Origin: Phycisphaerae bacterium
Lineage (GTDB): Bacteria; Planctomycetota; Phycisphaerae; JAAYCJ01
NCBI GenBank assembly: GCA_012514125.1
Contig: JAAZAW010000235.1
Span: 1-34,554, forward strand
Length of the DNA: 34,554 nt
Reading direction: 5' to 3'
The notes beneath the pieces were generated by a model. The model had not been told where the DNA came from. It made no database searches and saw only the letters and a list, made by a program, of their open reading frames with translations. Position 1 is the first letter of the stretch; every line of letters starts with the position of its first letter. This document shows, piece after piece, positions 25,926 to 34,554 of this stretch. The translations under genes and the position numbers were made by a program.

Positions 25926-25964
25926 GTTGGAAGTCGGAAGTTGGAAGTTGGAAGTTGGAAGTTG
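25926..25964. repeat. Heptamer tandem repeat GTTGGAA, five and a half copies
   Basis: GTTGGAA, GTCGGAA, three more GTTGGAA and GTTG follow one another just upstream of zwf. The same motif is inverted at 23612-23660 and appears in single copies around 28899 and 28961. Confidence 0.8.
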
Positions 25965-25966
25965 CG

Positions 25967-26021
25967 GAGAGGATTGTCTGATGATAGGAGTCGTTTTCGG
26001 ATTTCCGCTTTCGCGGGAATG
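25967..26021 (+). repeat. Degenerate dispersed repeat, copy C
   Basis: GAGAGGATTGTC, then a diverged middle, then CGGATTTCCGCTTTCGCGGGAATG match the two ends of copies A and B. The central palindrome (AACGGCTTGAGCCGTT in B) has been lost. Confidence 0.55.
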
Positions 26022-26238
26022 TTTATTTGGTTTTTGATGTGACGACTTGTCTGATCGAAGAAGATAACTTCTTTCATAATTAAAGATAACACATGGCCGG
26101 CCAAATGCAAATTTTTGGGTTGGGCTGGAGGGGGGTAAAAGAGGCAAAGTGTGGTCGGCTTGGGGGTTATGGATTTAAAAAAAATAAAAAATTATTTTTG
26201 GCGGATATTTTTGGAGATTGGCGGCAGAGAGGCTATAG

Positions 26239-26291
26239 GGATTTCTATAGAGATTTCTATGGAGGGCAGGGATTTCTATAGAAATCTCTAT
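26239..26291. repeat. Nested inverted and direct repeats beside the P-type ATPase stop codon
   Basis: ATAGAGATTTCTAT (26247-26260) and ATAGAAATCTCTAT (26278-26291) are perfect inverted copies. The segment also contains the palindrome ATTTCTATAGAAAT (26272-26285) and two direct copies of GGATTTCTATAG (26239-26250, 26270-26281). In the minus-strand transcript it starts 8 bases after the ATPase stop. There is no T-run directly after the stem, so it is not a typical intrinsic terminator. Confidence 0.65.
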
Positions 26292-26298
26292 GGCAATT

Positions 26299-28878
26299 CT
26301 ATTTCTGATGCGTAGCGGGGGTTTTTGGTGGGTTGGGACGGGTGAAATATTTGAAGAATTCGAACCAGACGATGCTTGCCGCGCCGCAGATGAGACAGAT
26401 CAGGAGGTCGGTCGAATGGAGCGGTGCAAAGTGGAACATATTCTGGAGCGGGGGGAGGTAGAGGACGAGCGTGAGGAAGAGAGTTGCGCCGCTGAGGATC
26501 AGCCAGAGGGCTTGATTTCTTTTTTTCAGCAGGGCGGGGATTGTTTGAATCCAGGAGCGGTTGGTCAGGATCAGCCCGATGTTGGCGACGATCAGGGTTG
26601 TAAAGGCGAGGGTTCGCGCATTGTTGTTTTCGGCAGAGGAGTCCTGAGAACCCGCGATGAGGTAGACGGCGAGGGTGAAGATTAAAACGCTGAGTCCCTG
26701 CAAGATGCTCAGGGTGAGAGTTTTTTTGCTGAGGAGGGGATTTTTTAAGTTTCGCGGCGGACGTTTCATGATATCGGCTTCGCCGGATTCGGCTTCGAAG
26801 ACGATGGAACAGGCGGGATCGATGATCAGTTCGAGGAAGACGATATGGACGGGTAAAAGGATCAGAGGCCATTTGAACAGGACGGGCAGGAGGGACAAAC
26901 CGGCGATAGGGACATGGACGGCAAAGATGTAGGCCATTGCTTTTTTGAGGTTGTCGAAGATTCGACGTCCCATTTTGACGGCATCGACGATGGAGGAAAA
27001 GTCGTCGTCGACGAGGACCAGGTCGGAGGCTTCACGAGCGACGTCTGTTCCGCGTCCGCCCATGGCGATGCCGATATTGGCGGCTTTGAGAGCGGGTGCG
27101 TCGTTGACACCGTCGCCGGTCATGGCGACGGTTTCGCCATTGGCTTTTAGTGCCTGGACGAGACGGAGTTTTTGTTCGGGGACGACTCTCGCGAAGATGT
27201 TGACGGTTTTGATTTGTTGTTGGAGGTCGTCGTCGGAGAGTTGATCAAGCTCGGGGCCTGTGAGTACCTGGTCCATGGGCGAGAGGCCTATTTGTTGGGC
27301 GATGTTTTTTGCGGTTCCGGGGTAGTCGCCTGTGATCATGATTACCCGGATGCCGGCGTCGTAACATTCGCGGATTGAATTGTCGACGCCGGGTCGGACG
27401 GGATCGGCGAAACCGATCAGGCCTATGAATTTGAAGACAAAGGCGTGCTGTTGGATCGGGAGATCAGTTTTGTGGAAGTTGGCGCGTGCGACGGCGAGGA
27501 TTCGGAGTCCGTCGTCAGCCATCTGCGCGACTTTTTTTGCGAGATCGGCCTGTTGGGAGTCGGAGAAGTGGCAGAGGTCTGCGACGGCTTCGGGTGCTCC
27601 TTTTGCGGCGATGGTATAATTTTGTTCATCGGGAGATTTCCAGACATGCGAGAGAGCCAGCAGGTTGTGCGAGAGCGGATATTCCTGGATGAGGGTCCAA
27701 TCGTCGTGGAGATGCTCGGTATTTGTCAGGTTTAATTTTCCGAGCCTTCGGAGGGCTTTTTCCATGGGGTCGAAAGGGTCTCGTTGGCTGGCGAGGATGC
27801 CGAATTCGACGAGTTCGTGAAATTTTTCGGGAAGTCCGTCCCGGCGATGATGTTTAACATCGTAAAATTCGCCGTCGGTGTAAATTTGACTGACGGACAT
27901 CATGTTGAGGGTCAGCGTTCCTGTTTTATCGACGCAGAGGACGGAGGCGGATCCGAGGGTTTCGACGGCGGGGACTTTCCGTGTGAGGACATGTTTTTTT
28001 GAGATTCGCCAGGCTCCGAGGGCGAGGAAGATGGTCATAACGACGGGAAATTCTTCGGGCATCATGGCCATGGCGAGGGTAAGTCCGGCGAGAAAGCCCG
28101 TGGGCCAGTCCTGATTTGTCAGGCCATAGACGATGACGACGATGGTGCAGAGGATTAATCCGACGATGGTGAGATTGCGAACGATTTTGCCTGTTTCTTT
28201 TTTTAAGGCGGTGGGGGCGGTATCGATGGATTGCAGCGCTTTCCCGATTTTGCCCATTTCGGTAAAAATGCCGGTTTTGAGGACTCGCGCGATGCCCTGG
28301 CCACTGACGACGAGGGTTCCGGAATAGATAAAGGGCAAGTTGTCGCCGCCTGGTGGTGTTAATTCCATTTTCTGGTCCCAGGCGATTTTTCGGACGGGGG
28401 CGGATTCACCGGTGAGGAGGGATTCATCGGTTTCAAAATTTGAGCAGTTTTCGAGGACCGCATCGGCGGGGACGCGATCTCCTTCGACGAGTACAAGATA
28501 GTCGCCGCGAACCACATCGCGTCCGGCGATTCGTTTTTCTTCACCGTCGCGAATGACCAGGGCACGCGGGCTTGAAAGGTCTCTCAAGGCTTCAAGGGCG
28601 CGTTCGGTTTTTCGTTCCTGGTAAAGAGTGATTCCCATGACGACAAAGACGAAACTCAGGAGCATGAGGGCGTCCTGGAGTTCGCCTAATCCGAGATAGA
28701 TTCCGCCACAGGCTACGAGGAGAAGGAACATCGGCTCACGGACCACGTCGAGTGCAATGGCAAGGAAGCTACGCTGTTTTGAAGAAGGCAATTCGTTGTA
28801 TCCTTCGGTTGCAAGCCTGGTGTCGGCTTCCTGTCGGGTCAAGCCTTTGAATGCACTGATGTCCCATTTTCTTGTCAT
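26299..28878 (-). CDS. Cation-transporting P-type ATPase (P2-like)
   Basis: The 859-residue inner-membrane pump has all core motifs: TGES in the actuator domain (156-159), DKTGTLT with the phosphorylated Asp (317-323), KGAPEAV in the nucleotide domain, and TGDGVNDAPAL in the P domain. The N-terminus (GLTRQEADTRLATEGYNEL) is of the Ca-ATPase type. The ion motif on TM4 is PEEFP (274-278) rather than the PEGLP of typical Ca pumps, and TM6 has ELIIDPACSIVFEAE. Several bacterial P2-type pumps of unsettled ion preference share this pattern, so calcium is only a guess. An AAAGG site precedes the ATG at 28878. It has no adjacent regulator. Confidence 0.9.
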   Translation of the reverse strand: MTRKWDISAFKGLTRQEADTRLATEGYNELPSSKQRSFLAIALDVVREPMFLLLVACGGIYLGLGELQDALMLLSFVFVVMGITLYQERKTERALEALRDLSSPRALVIRDGEEKRIAGRDVVRGDYLVLVEGDRVPADAVLENCSNFETDESLLTGESAPVRKIAWDQKMELTPPGGDNLPFIYSGTLVVSGQGIARVLKTGIFTEMGKIGKALQSIDTAPTALKKETGKIVRNLTIVGLILCTIVVIVYGLTNQDWPTGFLAGLTLAMAMMPEEFPVVMTIFLALGAWRISKKHVLTRKVPAVETLGSASVLCVDKTGTLTLNMMSVSQIYTDGEFYDVKHHRRDGLPEKFHELVEFGILASQRDPFDPMEKALRRLGKLNLTNTEHLHDDWTLIQEYPLSHNLLALSHVWKSPDEQNYTIAAKGAPEAVADLCHFSDSQQADLAKKVAQMADDGLRILAVARANFHKTDLPIQQHAFVFKFIGLIGFADPVRPGVDNSIRECYDAGIRVIMITGDYPGTAKNIAQQIGLSPMDQVLTGPELDQLSDDDLQQQIKTVNIFARVVPEQKLRLVQALKANGETVAMTGDGVNDAPALKAANIGIAMGGRGTDVAREASDLVLVDDDFSSIVDAVKMGRRIFDNLKKAMAYIFAVHVPIAGLSLLPVLFKWPLILLPVHIVFLELIIDPACSIVFEAESGEADIMKRPPRNLKNPLLSKKTLTLSILQGLSVLIFTLAVYLIAGSQDSSAENNNARTLAFTTLIVANIGLILTNRSWIQTIPALLKKRNQALWLILSGATLFLTLVLYLPPLQNMFHFAPLHSTDLLICLICGAASIVWFEFFKYFTRPNPPKTPATHQK

Positions 28879-28917
28879 TGCGAGCCTTTTCGAATATTGT
28901 TGGAAGTACGAGAAGAT

Positions 28918-28942
28918 GGATTCCCGCCATCGTGGGAATGAC
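28918..28942 (+). repeat. Minimal copy of the dispersed repeat hairpin
   Basis: GGATTCCCGCCATCGTGGGA and the following ATGAC match the hairpin part of the dispersed repeat (compare 11022-11045). The stem is CCCGC/GTGGG, and the long flank is absent. It lies between the P-type ATPase and MFS genes with GTTGGAAG/CTTCCAAC motifs on both sides. Confidence 0.5.
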
Positions 28943-29010
28943 AGAGTATTTGGTGGATTTTACTTCCAACTTTTAATTTTTAACTTCCGATGGATAACTT
29001 TTCCATAAAA

Positions 29011-30369
29011 TTATTTTTCCGAACTTGCCAGGAGTTGTGGTTCAGGCTCGATATTGGGGGAGAGGGGAGTGTTTTCTTCCGGGGCGGGCCGGCGTGATTG
29101 GCGGACGATTTCGATCAGGGCAGGGACTTTTAATGAGAAAAGGATCGCTCCGAAGATGCAGCAAAAGCCGCTGAACAGGAACGTATTTGGGGCGCCGATT
29201 TGTTTGGCCAGTATACCTCCGACGAGACTTCCGAGGGGGGCAGCTCCCATGAAGGCCATGGTATAGAAGCTCATTACGCGGCCTCGTTTGTCATCGTCCG
29301 CGATGGTTTGAAGGACGGTATTGCTTGCGGCTGAGGTGACCATCATTCCGAAGCCTACGAGCACCATCAGGATGAGGGATAGCCATAGGATGTTGGAAAA
29401 GGCGAAAGCCATGATTCCGACGCCGAAGATTGTGCAGGCACTGCCGATGATTTTGCCGAGACCTTGAGCATTGGGTCTGGCGGCGAGGAAGACGGCGCCG
29501 AAAAAGGCACCGAGTCCTGAGGCTCCGACGAGAAAGCCATAGGTGTGCGAATCGCCGTGAAGATGGATTTTTGCAAATACGGGCAACAGCACGGTGAATG
29601 GGACGAAGCTGAACAGGCAGATCAGGAGAAGGACCGAACGGATAGGGGCGAAACCGGCTGCGTATTTTAATCCTTCTTTAAATCCATCGAATGGGTGTTG
29701 GTGTTGTATGGTTACCAGGGGTTTGGTGTGATTGAGTTTCATTGCGGCGAGAGCGAGAAGAATGGCGATATAGCTTAACCCGTTGAACCAGAAGCATATT
29801 CCTTCGCCATATCGGGCGATAAGGATTCCGGCGATCGTTGGGCCGATGAGACGCGCGCCGTTGAAGACGGAGGAGTTGAGGGCGATGGCATTGCCCAGAT
29901 CGTCGCGATTTTCGACCATCTCCAAGACGAAGGAATGCCGGATTGGGATATCAAAGCCGTTGATTATGCCCTGGATGGCGGTTAGCGTTATGATTCCGGG
30001 GAGGGTCAAGGTTCCGGTGGAATACATGATCGCCAGAGTCAGCGCCTGGCACATAGCCAGCAATTGTGTGGTGAAGAGGAGTCGATGTCGATTCCAGCGG
30101 TCGGCGAGCACACCGCCTGTCGGGGCGCCCAGGAAGGCGGGGATTTGGCCTGCGAAGCTGACGACGCCCAGAACCACTTCAGACCCTGTCATTTCATAGG
30201 CGAGCCAACCCATGGCGATGGATTGCATCCATGTTCCGATCTGGGAAAAGATCTGCCCCATGAAGAATAAACGGAAATTTCTATATTTCAAGGCCCGGAC
30301 CAGGGTTGGCCAGCCCGTTGACTTCTCATTCATGTTTATTTGTGATTTATAAAAGTAAAATAGTCGCAT
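29011..30369 (-). CDS. MFS transporter of the EntS/MFS_3 type
   Basis: The 452-residue permease has about twelve hydrophobic segments. The N-terminus (ALKYRNFRLFFMGQIFSQIGTWMQSIAMGWLAYEMTGS) and the A-like loop GGVLADRWNRHRLL are typical of the MFS_3 group that includes the enterobactin exporter EntS and macrolide exporters. The substrate is unknown, but export is likely from the family. The C-terminal tail is polar and Pro/Glu-rich. Two starts are possible: ATG at 30369 and ATG at 30333 (MNEKSTGW). Neither has a clear ribosome site. It precedes the P-type ATPase in the same direction with a 132-bp repeat-bearing spacer, so co-transcription is uncertain. Confidence 0.85.
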   Translation of the reverse strand: MRLFYFYKSQINMNEKSTGWPTLVRALKYRNFRLFFMGQIFSQIGTWMQSIAMGWLAYEMTGSEVVLGVVSFAGQIPAFLGAPTGGVLADRWNRHRLLFTTQLLAMCQALTLAIMYSTGTLTLPGIITLTAIQGIINGFDIPIRHSFVLEMVENRDDLGNAIALNSSVFNGARLIGPTIAGILIARYGEGICFWFNGLSYIAILLALAAMKLNHTKPLVTIQHQHPFDGFKEGLKYAAGFAPIRSVLLLICLFSFVPFTVLLPVFAKIHLHGDSHTYGFLVGASGLGAFFGAVFLAARPNAQGLGKIIGSACTIFGVGIMAFAFSNILWLSLILMVLVGFGMMVTSAASNTVLQTIADDDKRGRVMSFYTMAFMGAAPLGSLVGGILAKQIGAPNTFLFSGFCCIFGAILFSLKVPALIEIVRQSRRPAPEENTPLSPNIEPEPQLLASSEK

Positions 30370-30566
30370 GGGTAATTTTCAACAACCTTTAGTAAAAATG
30401 GCGTAAAAACACCCATTCAAAGATTAATCATATCATCGCTGGGCCGGGTTTGTGAAGTCTGTTTGTTTTTAATGATGAATTTGATGATTATTTTACGAGA
30501 AGCATCTCTGGAAGGTTGGTATAAAGTCTTGTGAAATTCCGTTTTTGTTCATAAAATTCAAGTTCT

Positions 30567-33500
30567 ATGGAAGCACCAGAGAAGAAGAAAAAACAGTTGA
30601 TGCAAGATCGACCGAAAGGATGTCGCACGAGACGCATTCGGAATATTGTATTGATTGCGCTGGGGGGGCTATTTTTGTTGTTGGCGGCGGGGCCTTATAT
30701 TATTCCGCGAGAGTATCTTCGGAAAAAGATCGCCGGACATCTTTCGGAGAAGACTCAGTCGGCGGTGAGGGTTGATCGGGCGTCGATAGGATGGTTTTCG
30801 GGGCTTAGACTTTGGGGACTTGAACTGGAGAATAACGAGACGCAGGCGTGTGTGTCGATTTCGCGGATGAAGATTCCGATTGAGCCGGTGAAATTGCTTT
30901 TTGGGGGAGCGGCGAGTTTTGTTCGGCTTGAAGGGGTGAAGGTTGAGCTTGTTGAGCGAGCACAATCGCCGGAGTTAAAGCTGACGGAATTTTGTCCGTC
31001 GGGGTTGCCGGTGCAGCGAGTTCAGCTTTCGGATTTGCAGATCGATTTTATGTGGCGGGATGGATTCAGGCAGGAGATGATGGTACCCTGGCTGGAGTTT
31101 ATTTTTGATCTGTCGAATCAGACGGTGCAATATGATGCCCAGGCGAAATTGCAGGCGAGGCGTGAGGCAGGATCGTCGGCGGAGTATGTGGGACGTTTGA
31201 CGACTCATGGGAATTTTGAATTCGTGCGGCAGGAGGGTCAGCAATGTCTGGCGGGGACACTGAACGTCGACTGGCAGGACCTGGATCTTTCGATTCTTCG
31301 CCTTGAACGGATCGAGCGATTCGATATCGCAAAGTTTGCAGGGAAGTCAGGGGGGAACCTTACTCTGGAGATATTTCCGGATTTTCATTTTCGGTGGAAT
31401 TCACGGACGCGGTTTGATGATTTGATTGTCAGGCGTGGAGAGGTTTCGACGCCGGGGAAGATCGATCGGCTTACGGTGATCAGTAAGGGGGAATTTGACC
31501 CGGTGACGGGGAAATTGACGCTTGGACGTCTGGATGTGAGCAGTTCGCCTTTAGAGATTTCGAGTACGATGACGGGACGGTTGGACCAGAACGATTTCGA
31601 TCTTGCGACACTTGATCTGGACGGCAGGCTCGATATGGCGATGGTGGCCGCTTTAGCGCCCGGACTGGCCAGGTCGCTGGGCGAGGAGGGCAGGATCGAT
31701 GGACCTTGTTATTTTGATTTTTCGTGGAAGGATGAACCTGCGGGGTATCAGATCGAGGTACACGTGAATGCGGACGGTGTTTTTCTGGATCGGCCGGGAA
31801 CGATTTTGAAAAGGGCGGACGATGCGTTGAATGGGTCGATTTCGATTCATACCGATCAGGCGACGTGGCCTTGGGTGGTGGTTGACCGTGTTGATTTCAA
31901 GGTGGGTCAGACCGAATTGCATGGCTGGGGACGATTGCCGCCGATTCGGAGCGGCGATGATCCTGATGTGTGGTTGGATGAGGTTCGGCGATTGGCGGAG
32001 TTTGAGGTGACGGTGAATTGTCCGGAGTTGCTTTGGTTTTCGCCGAGAGTGCCTGCGATGGGAGATGTATTGACGTGGGCGAATCTTTCCGGGCCTGTCG
32101 GGATACGTTTGGGATATACGGGGCAGGAAGATGTCGGGCGGATGGATATGGATGTGGAACTCAATGAGAGCGGCACGCTGGGATTGGGTGATATTTTTGT
32201 CAAGCCCGAAGACGAGAAAATCGATCTGCGGTTTCAAGGTTTTTTGCCGTGGCATACTCGTGAGCCTCAGGTGTGGATTTATGCGTTCGGCAAGTGCGGC
32301 GAGGCGGAAATAATGACGGATCAGCGACCGCTGAAGATAATCTGGGCGTTTACGCAAACGCCTGATAAGAAACCTGCGATCGATCTTTTCGGTGATGTGT
32401 CCATTGAGGTTCATGGGCTGGGTTCGATGCTGGCTTATTCGCCGCGGTTGAAGCGGGATCGACCGGCAGAGCATGTGGGGGGAGCGTTTGAGTTTGAATT
32501 GGGTCATGTATTGCGGGCGACGCTTGAAGATGGGCGCTGGACGATGCAAAACGCGCGGGTTCATTTTGAGCTTGAGGCGGATAAGGTATGGGTTGATCTG
32601 CCGGAGAAATTTATGAAGCCCGCGGATGTGCCGATGTCGGTGAGGGTGGATTATACGTATACGAACCGGATGAAACAACACGAGTTTCAGGGCGAGGCGC
32701 GGTGGTGTTCGACTCAGGCGGAGTTTGAGATTCTTCGGATCGACGCGAAGGACAACCGCATCGAAGGCAGGGGTGAGATTCGTGTGGAAGGGCTTAAAAA
32801 TACGCTGAATTCGATGCCGGTGCTTTCGAAAATGATCGATAAGGTCGGAGTTGTCGATGGCGGATTGACGATGGGTTTACAATGGTCGAGCGATGTGCAG
32901 AAGGACAAGATCGACTGGTCGATTGATGCGACTGCGACGAGGGTGGAGATGGATGGCGAGCATGTCAAGTCTGAAACGATGCCTGCGACGATGGAGGGGC
33001 AGTTGATTTTGCCTGCTTCGCCTGATGAAACGCCCCGGACGTATATTATTTCCAAATTGCGGTCTCAACTGGGACAAAGTTATGTAAATCTGGAGCATGG
33101 TTCGATTCTTCTCAGGGGCGGTGAGAGGGACGGTTGGGGCAGGATGTTCGGTGTCGAGCCCTGGATGCTTCGGCACAGTGGTCCGTTTCAATCGTTTTCA
33201 TTCAGCTTGTCGGGTCATTTGGATGCGCAGAGCCGGTGGCTTAGGGTTAATCGAAAAGTTCGGGAAGTGCTTGATGAGTATGGTTTACGGGGTGGGGCGG
33301 ATTTCAATCTGGAGGCGGGTTTTAAAGATTCGCTTTTACAAACGACTTTTAGTGCCCGGCTGGAGGAGATGGCGTTTGAATACGACGATATATTGACTAA
33401 AAGAAAAGGTGTGCCCGGTTCACTTGAGATGTCGGTATTTGTTTGGCCTGACGCAGAAGACATCGACGTTTGTCATGTTCAACTTGCTTATGCGAAATTT

Positions 33501-34554
33501 CGTCTGAGTGAATTCTATGCAACCGGCCGTGGGGGAGGGACACTTGGATGGTCGTCGGATAAAGATATTTTACTGAACGACGCTCTGGCTCAGATCAATG
33601 TACGAATTACGGATATTTCGCAGCTTGGTGAACTTTCTTCGCTTGTTCGGGAGTATGAGGCAGGGGGGCGGATTAATGTCGATATGGGGTTTCTCAGGCG
33701 GGACGGGCGTAATTCTCTGACGGGTTCATCTGCTTATTTCAGCAACGTCAATGCGATGGTGTCCGGTCAGCCTGTGATGGTGGATGGACGGATATATTTC
33801 TCGGAGGATTATTTCAATTCGGACAGGTTTTTATTTTCTGCGGGCTTTTCATCGTTTAAGGCCGGGTGGGATACGGTGATTATTGACGATAAGATCACCG
33901 GAATTGCGGATATCGAGAGCGACTATTTTGATACGGATCAGGTACAGCAGATGTTTGTTTCGGCAGTCAAAGCCCGTCGGGGCGCGGTGGCTTCTGCGAT
34001 TCAGCCGACGCCGTTACCTCAAGATAAGCCGATGGATTTGGCGTATCAGTTGGGGCAGGAAGATTTGATGAGGAAATTTCAACCCCTGCGACAAAAGTTG
34101 ATTCATTCGAGTGTGCTAGTGGGCCTGAAGGCGAAAAAGCTTCACATGACCGATCCGCGAACGGGTGATCGTCATGACTTGAGTGATTTTCGATCGCAGA
34201 TCAATGTTGAAGATAACAGGACCTACAATCGTCCTACGGGCGGACTGAGATTCTGGAGCAGAATTTCCGATGGTTTGATCAGCGGGAATTTTGTCGCGAT
34301 GCTGGATGAAGAAAATCCGACGGTGATTCTTGACAGCAGTATCGACAATATTCGCATGGTGGAAGAGTTTCGGCCTATGGTAGAGAATTTTTTCCCGGGT
34401 TTGCGTGTCGAAAGCCGACTTTCGATTACGGAGAGTTCTCAACAGAAACTTTTCACTACCCGTCAGAGCGCACCGAATTATCCGGTTGGCGAAGGAAACA
34501 TGATTTTCGTGGATGGTTTCATGATCGGAAGGGCCGGTCCCGACTGGATCACGC
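30567..34554 (+). CDS. Very large AsmA-like envelope protein, 3' end outside the window
   Basis: The frame stays open from the ATG at 30567 to the window edge: 1,329 codons without a stop. A basic N-terminus (EKKKKQ...RTRRIR) is followed by a single hydrophobic segment at about 27-46 (IVLIALGGLFLLLAAGPYII), giving an inner-membrane anchor with a periplasmic body. Next comes the AsmA-like stretch SVRVDRASIGWFSGL-style (VRVDRASIGWFSGLRLWGLEL), then long beta-rich sequence with few Cys and repeated alternating polar/hydrophobic strands. AsmA/TamB/DUF748-like proteins form lipid-transporting grooves between the membranes; that role is inferred. The assignment is by pattern only. No good ribosome site is seen; ATG at 30600 is an alternative. 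Coding strand is G-rich like the whole right part. Confidence 0.7.
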   Translation, partial: MEAPEKKKKQLMQDRPKGCRTRRIRNIVLIALGGLFLLLAAGPYIIPREYLRKKIAGHLSEKTQSAVRVDRASIGWFSGLRLWGLELENNETQACVSISRMKIPIEPVKLLFGGAASFVRLEGVKVELVERAQSPELKLTEFCPSGLPVQRVQLSDLQIDFMWRDGFRQEMMVPWLEFIFDLSNQTVQYDAQAKLQARREAGSSAEYVGRLTTHGNFEFVRQEGQQCLAGTLNVDWQDLDLSILRLERIERFDIAKFAGKSGGNLTLEIFPDFHFRWNSRTRFDDLIVRRGEVSTPGKIDRLTVISKGEFDPVTGKLTLGRLDVSSSPLEISSTMTGRLDQNDFDLATLDLDGRLDMAMVAALAPGLARSLGEEGRIDGPCYFDFSWKDEPAGYQIEVHVNADGVFLDRPGTILKRADDALNGSISIHTDQATWPWVVVDRVDFKVGQTELHGWGRLPPIRSGDDPDVWLDEVRRLAEFEVTVNCPELLWFSPRVPAMGDVLTWANLSGPVGIRLGYTGQEDVGRMDMDVELNESGTLGLGDIFVKPEDEKIDLRFQGFLPWHTREPQVWIYAFGKCGEAEIMTDQRPLKIIWAFTQTPDKKPAIDLFGDVSIEVHGLGSMLAYSPRLKRDRPAEHVGGAFEFELGHVLRATLEDGRWTMQNARVHFELEADKVWVDLPEKFMKPADVPMSVRVDYTYTNRMKQHEFQGEARWCSTQAEFEILRIDAKDNRIEGRGEIRVEGLKNTLNSMPVLSKMIDKVGVVDGGLTMGLQWSSDVQKDKIDWSIDATATRVEMDGEHVKSETMPATMEGQLILPASPDETPRTYIISKLRSQLGQSYVNLEHGSILLRGGERDGWGRMFGVEPWMLRHSGPFQSFSFSLSGHLDAQSRWLRVNRKVREVLDEYGLRGGADFNLEAGFKDSLLQTTFSARLEEMAFEYDDILTKRKGVPGSLEMSVFVWPDAEDIDVCHVQLAYAKFRLSEFYATGRGGGTLGWSSDKDILLNDALAQINVRITDISQLGELSSLVREYEAGGRINVDMGFLRRDGRNSLTGSSAYFSNVNAMVSGQPVMVDGRIYFSEDYFNSDRFLFSAGFSSFKAGWDTVIIDDKITGIADIESDYFDTDQVQQMFVSAVKARRGAVASAIQPTPLPQDKPMDLAYQLGQEDLMRKFQPLRQKLIHSSVLVGLKAKKLHMTDPRTGDRHDLSDFRSQINVEDNRTYNRPTGGLRFWSRISDGLISGNFVAMLDEENPTVILDSSIDNIRMVEEFRPMVENFFPGLRVESRLSITESSQQKLFTTRQSAPNYPVGEGNMIFVDGFMIGRAGPDWIT

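Larger units (their letters stand above)
25869..26298. other. 430-bp spacer between the P-type ATPase and zwf; no gene found
   Basis: It contains, in order, a GTTGGAA heptamer array (25926-25964), a degraded dispersed repeat (25967-26021), an A/T-rich stretch with runs of A and T (26175-26205), and a nested hairpin next to the ATPase stop (26239-26291). No reading frame has coding character. Confidence 0.55.

Noticed and set aside
30545-30775. 76-residue plus-strand ORF at the start of the AsmA-like region
   Set aside because: It is in another frame than the 1,329-codon open frame from 30567 and ends where the true gene continues.
31653-32681. 342-residue minus-strand ORF
   Set aside because: It is antisense to the open AsmA-like frame, and its Arg/Pro/His-rich composition is typical of a shadow frame in G-rich coding sequence.

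Overview
The window is 34.5 kb of bacterial chromosome at roughly 50% GC, made almost entirely of housekeeping and accessory metabolic genes. No rRNA, tRNA, insertion sequence, phage gene or CRISPR array was found. The organism is most likely a planctomycete, perhaps of the Phycisphaerae. This is an inference from a FemAB-type protein of the XrtA/PEP-CTERM class, a divergent sigma-70 factor, a GH10-like protein without catalytic residues, and very large AsmA-like envelope genes. No taxonomic marker gene is present.

Layout. 0-9.8 kb: a SpoIIE/PP2C phosphatase (RsbU-like), a small DUF2007 protein, a 700-bp spacer, a divergent sigma-70 factor with an intrinsic terminator, a THUMP-like SAM methyltransferase, a HerA-like ATPase on the minus strand, pyrF with a good promoter and a hairpin near the transcript start, and murD. 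9.8-14.3 kb: an AT-rich inverted repeat and terminator directly before a femAB-like gene, then an FGGY sugar kinase and an L-fucose/L-arabinose-isomerase-like gene. 14.3-16.1 kb (minus): uppP-queA. 16.4-20.8 kb (plus): a PPi-type phosphofructokinase, a degenerate GH10-like protein followed by a membrane-anchored helix-hairpin-helix protein, and the NAD(P)HX dehydratase. 20.8-30.4 kb (minus): an MFS exporter, a cation P-type ATPase, then zwf-pgl-DUF255 thioredoxin-like protein-azoreductase, which looks like one redox-related operon. 30.6 kb to the edge (plus): an AsmA-like gene that stays open for more than 1,329 codons and runs off the window.

Function. zwf and pgl supply NADPH through the oxidative pentose phosphate pathway, the PPi-PFK runs reversible glycolysis, and nnrD repairs damaged NAD(P)H. 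murD, uppP, femAB and the AsmA-like gene serve the envelope. The kinase and isomerase suggest use of an unidentified sugar.

Larger-scale signals. The plus strand is C-rich to about 9.3 kb and G-rich afterwards, whichever strand is coding, so GC skew turns from negative to positive near murD/femAB, as at a replication origin. Intergenic regions carry several repeat families: an element of about 57 bp with a GGATTCCCGC...GCGGGAATGAC core, unrelated heptamer or octamer tandem arrays at three gene junctions, and a 28-bp repeat present twice. I found no clear undescribed defence or mobile system. The best leads are the skew switch, the terminator in front of femAB, the pseudo-GH10/HhH pair and the divergent sigma factor.
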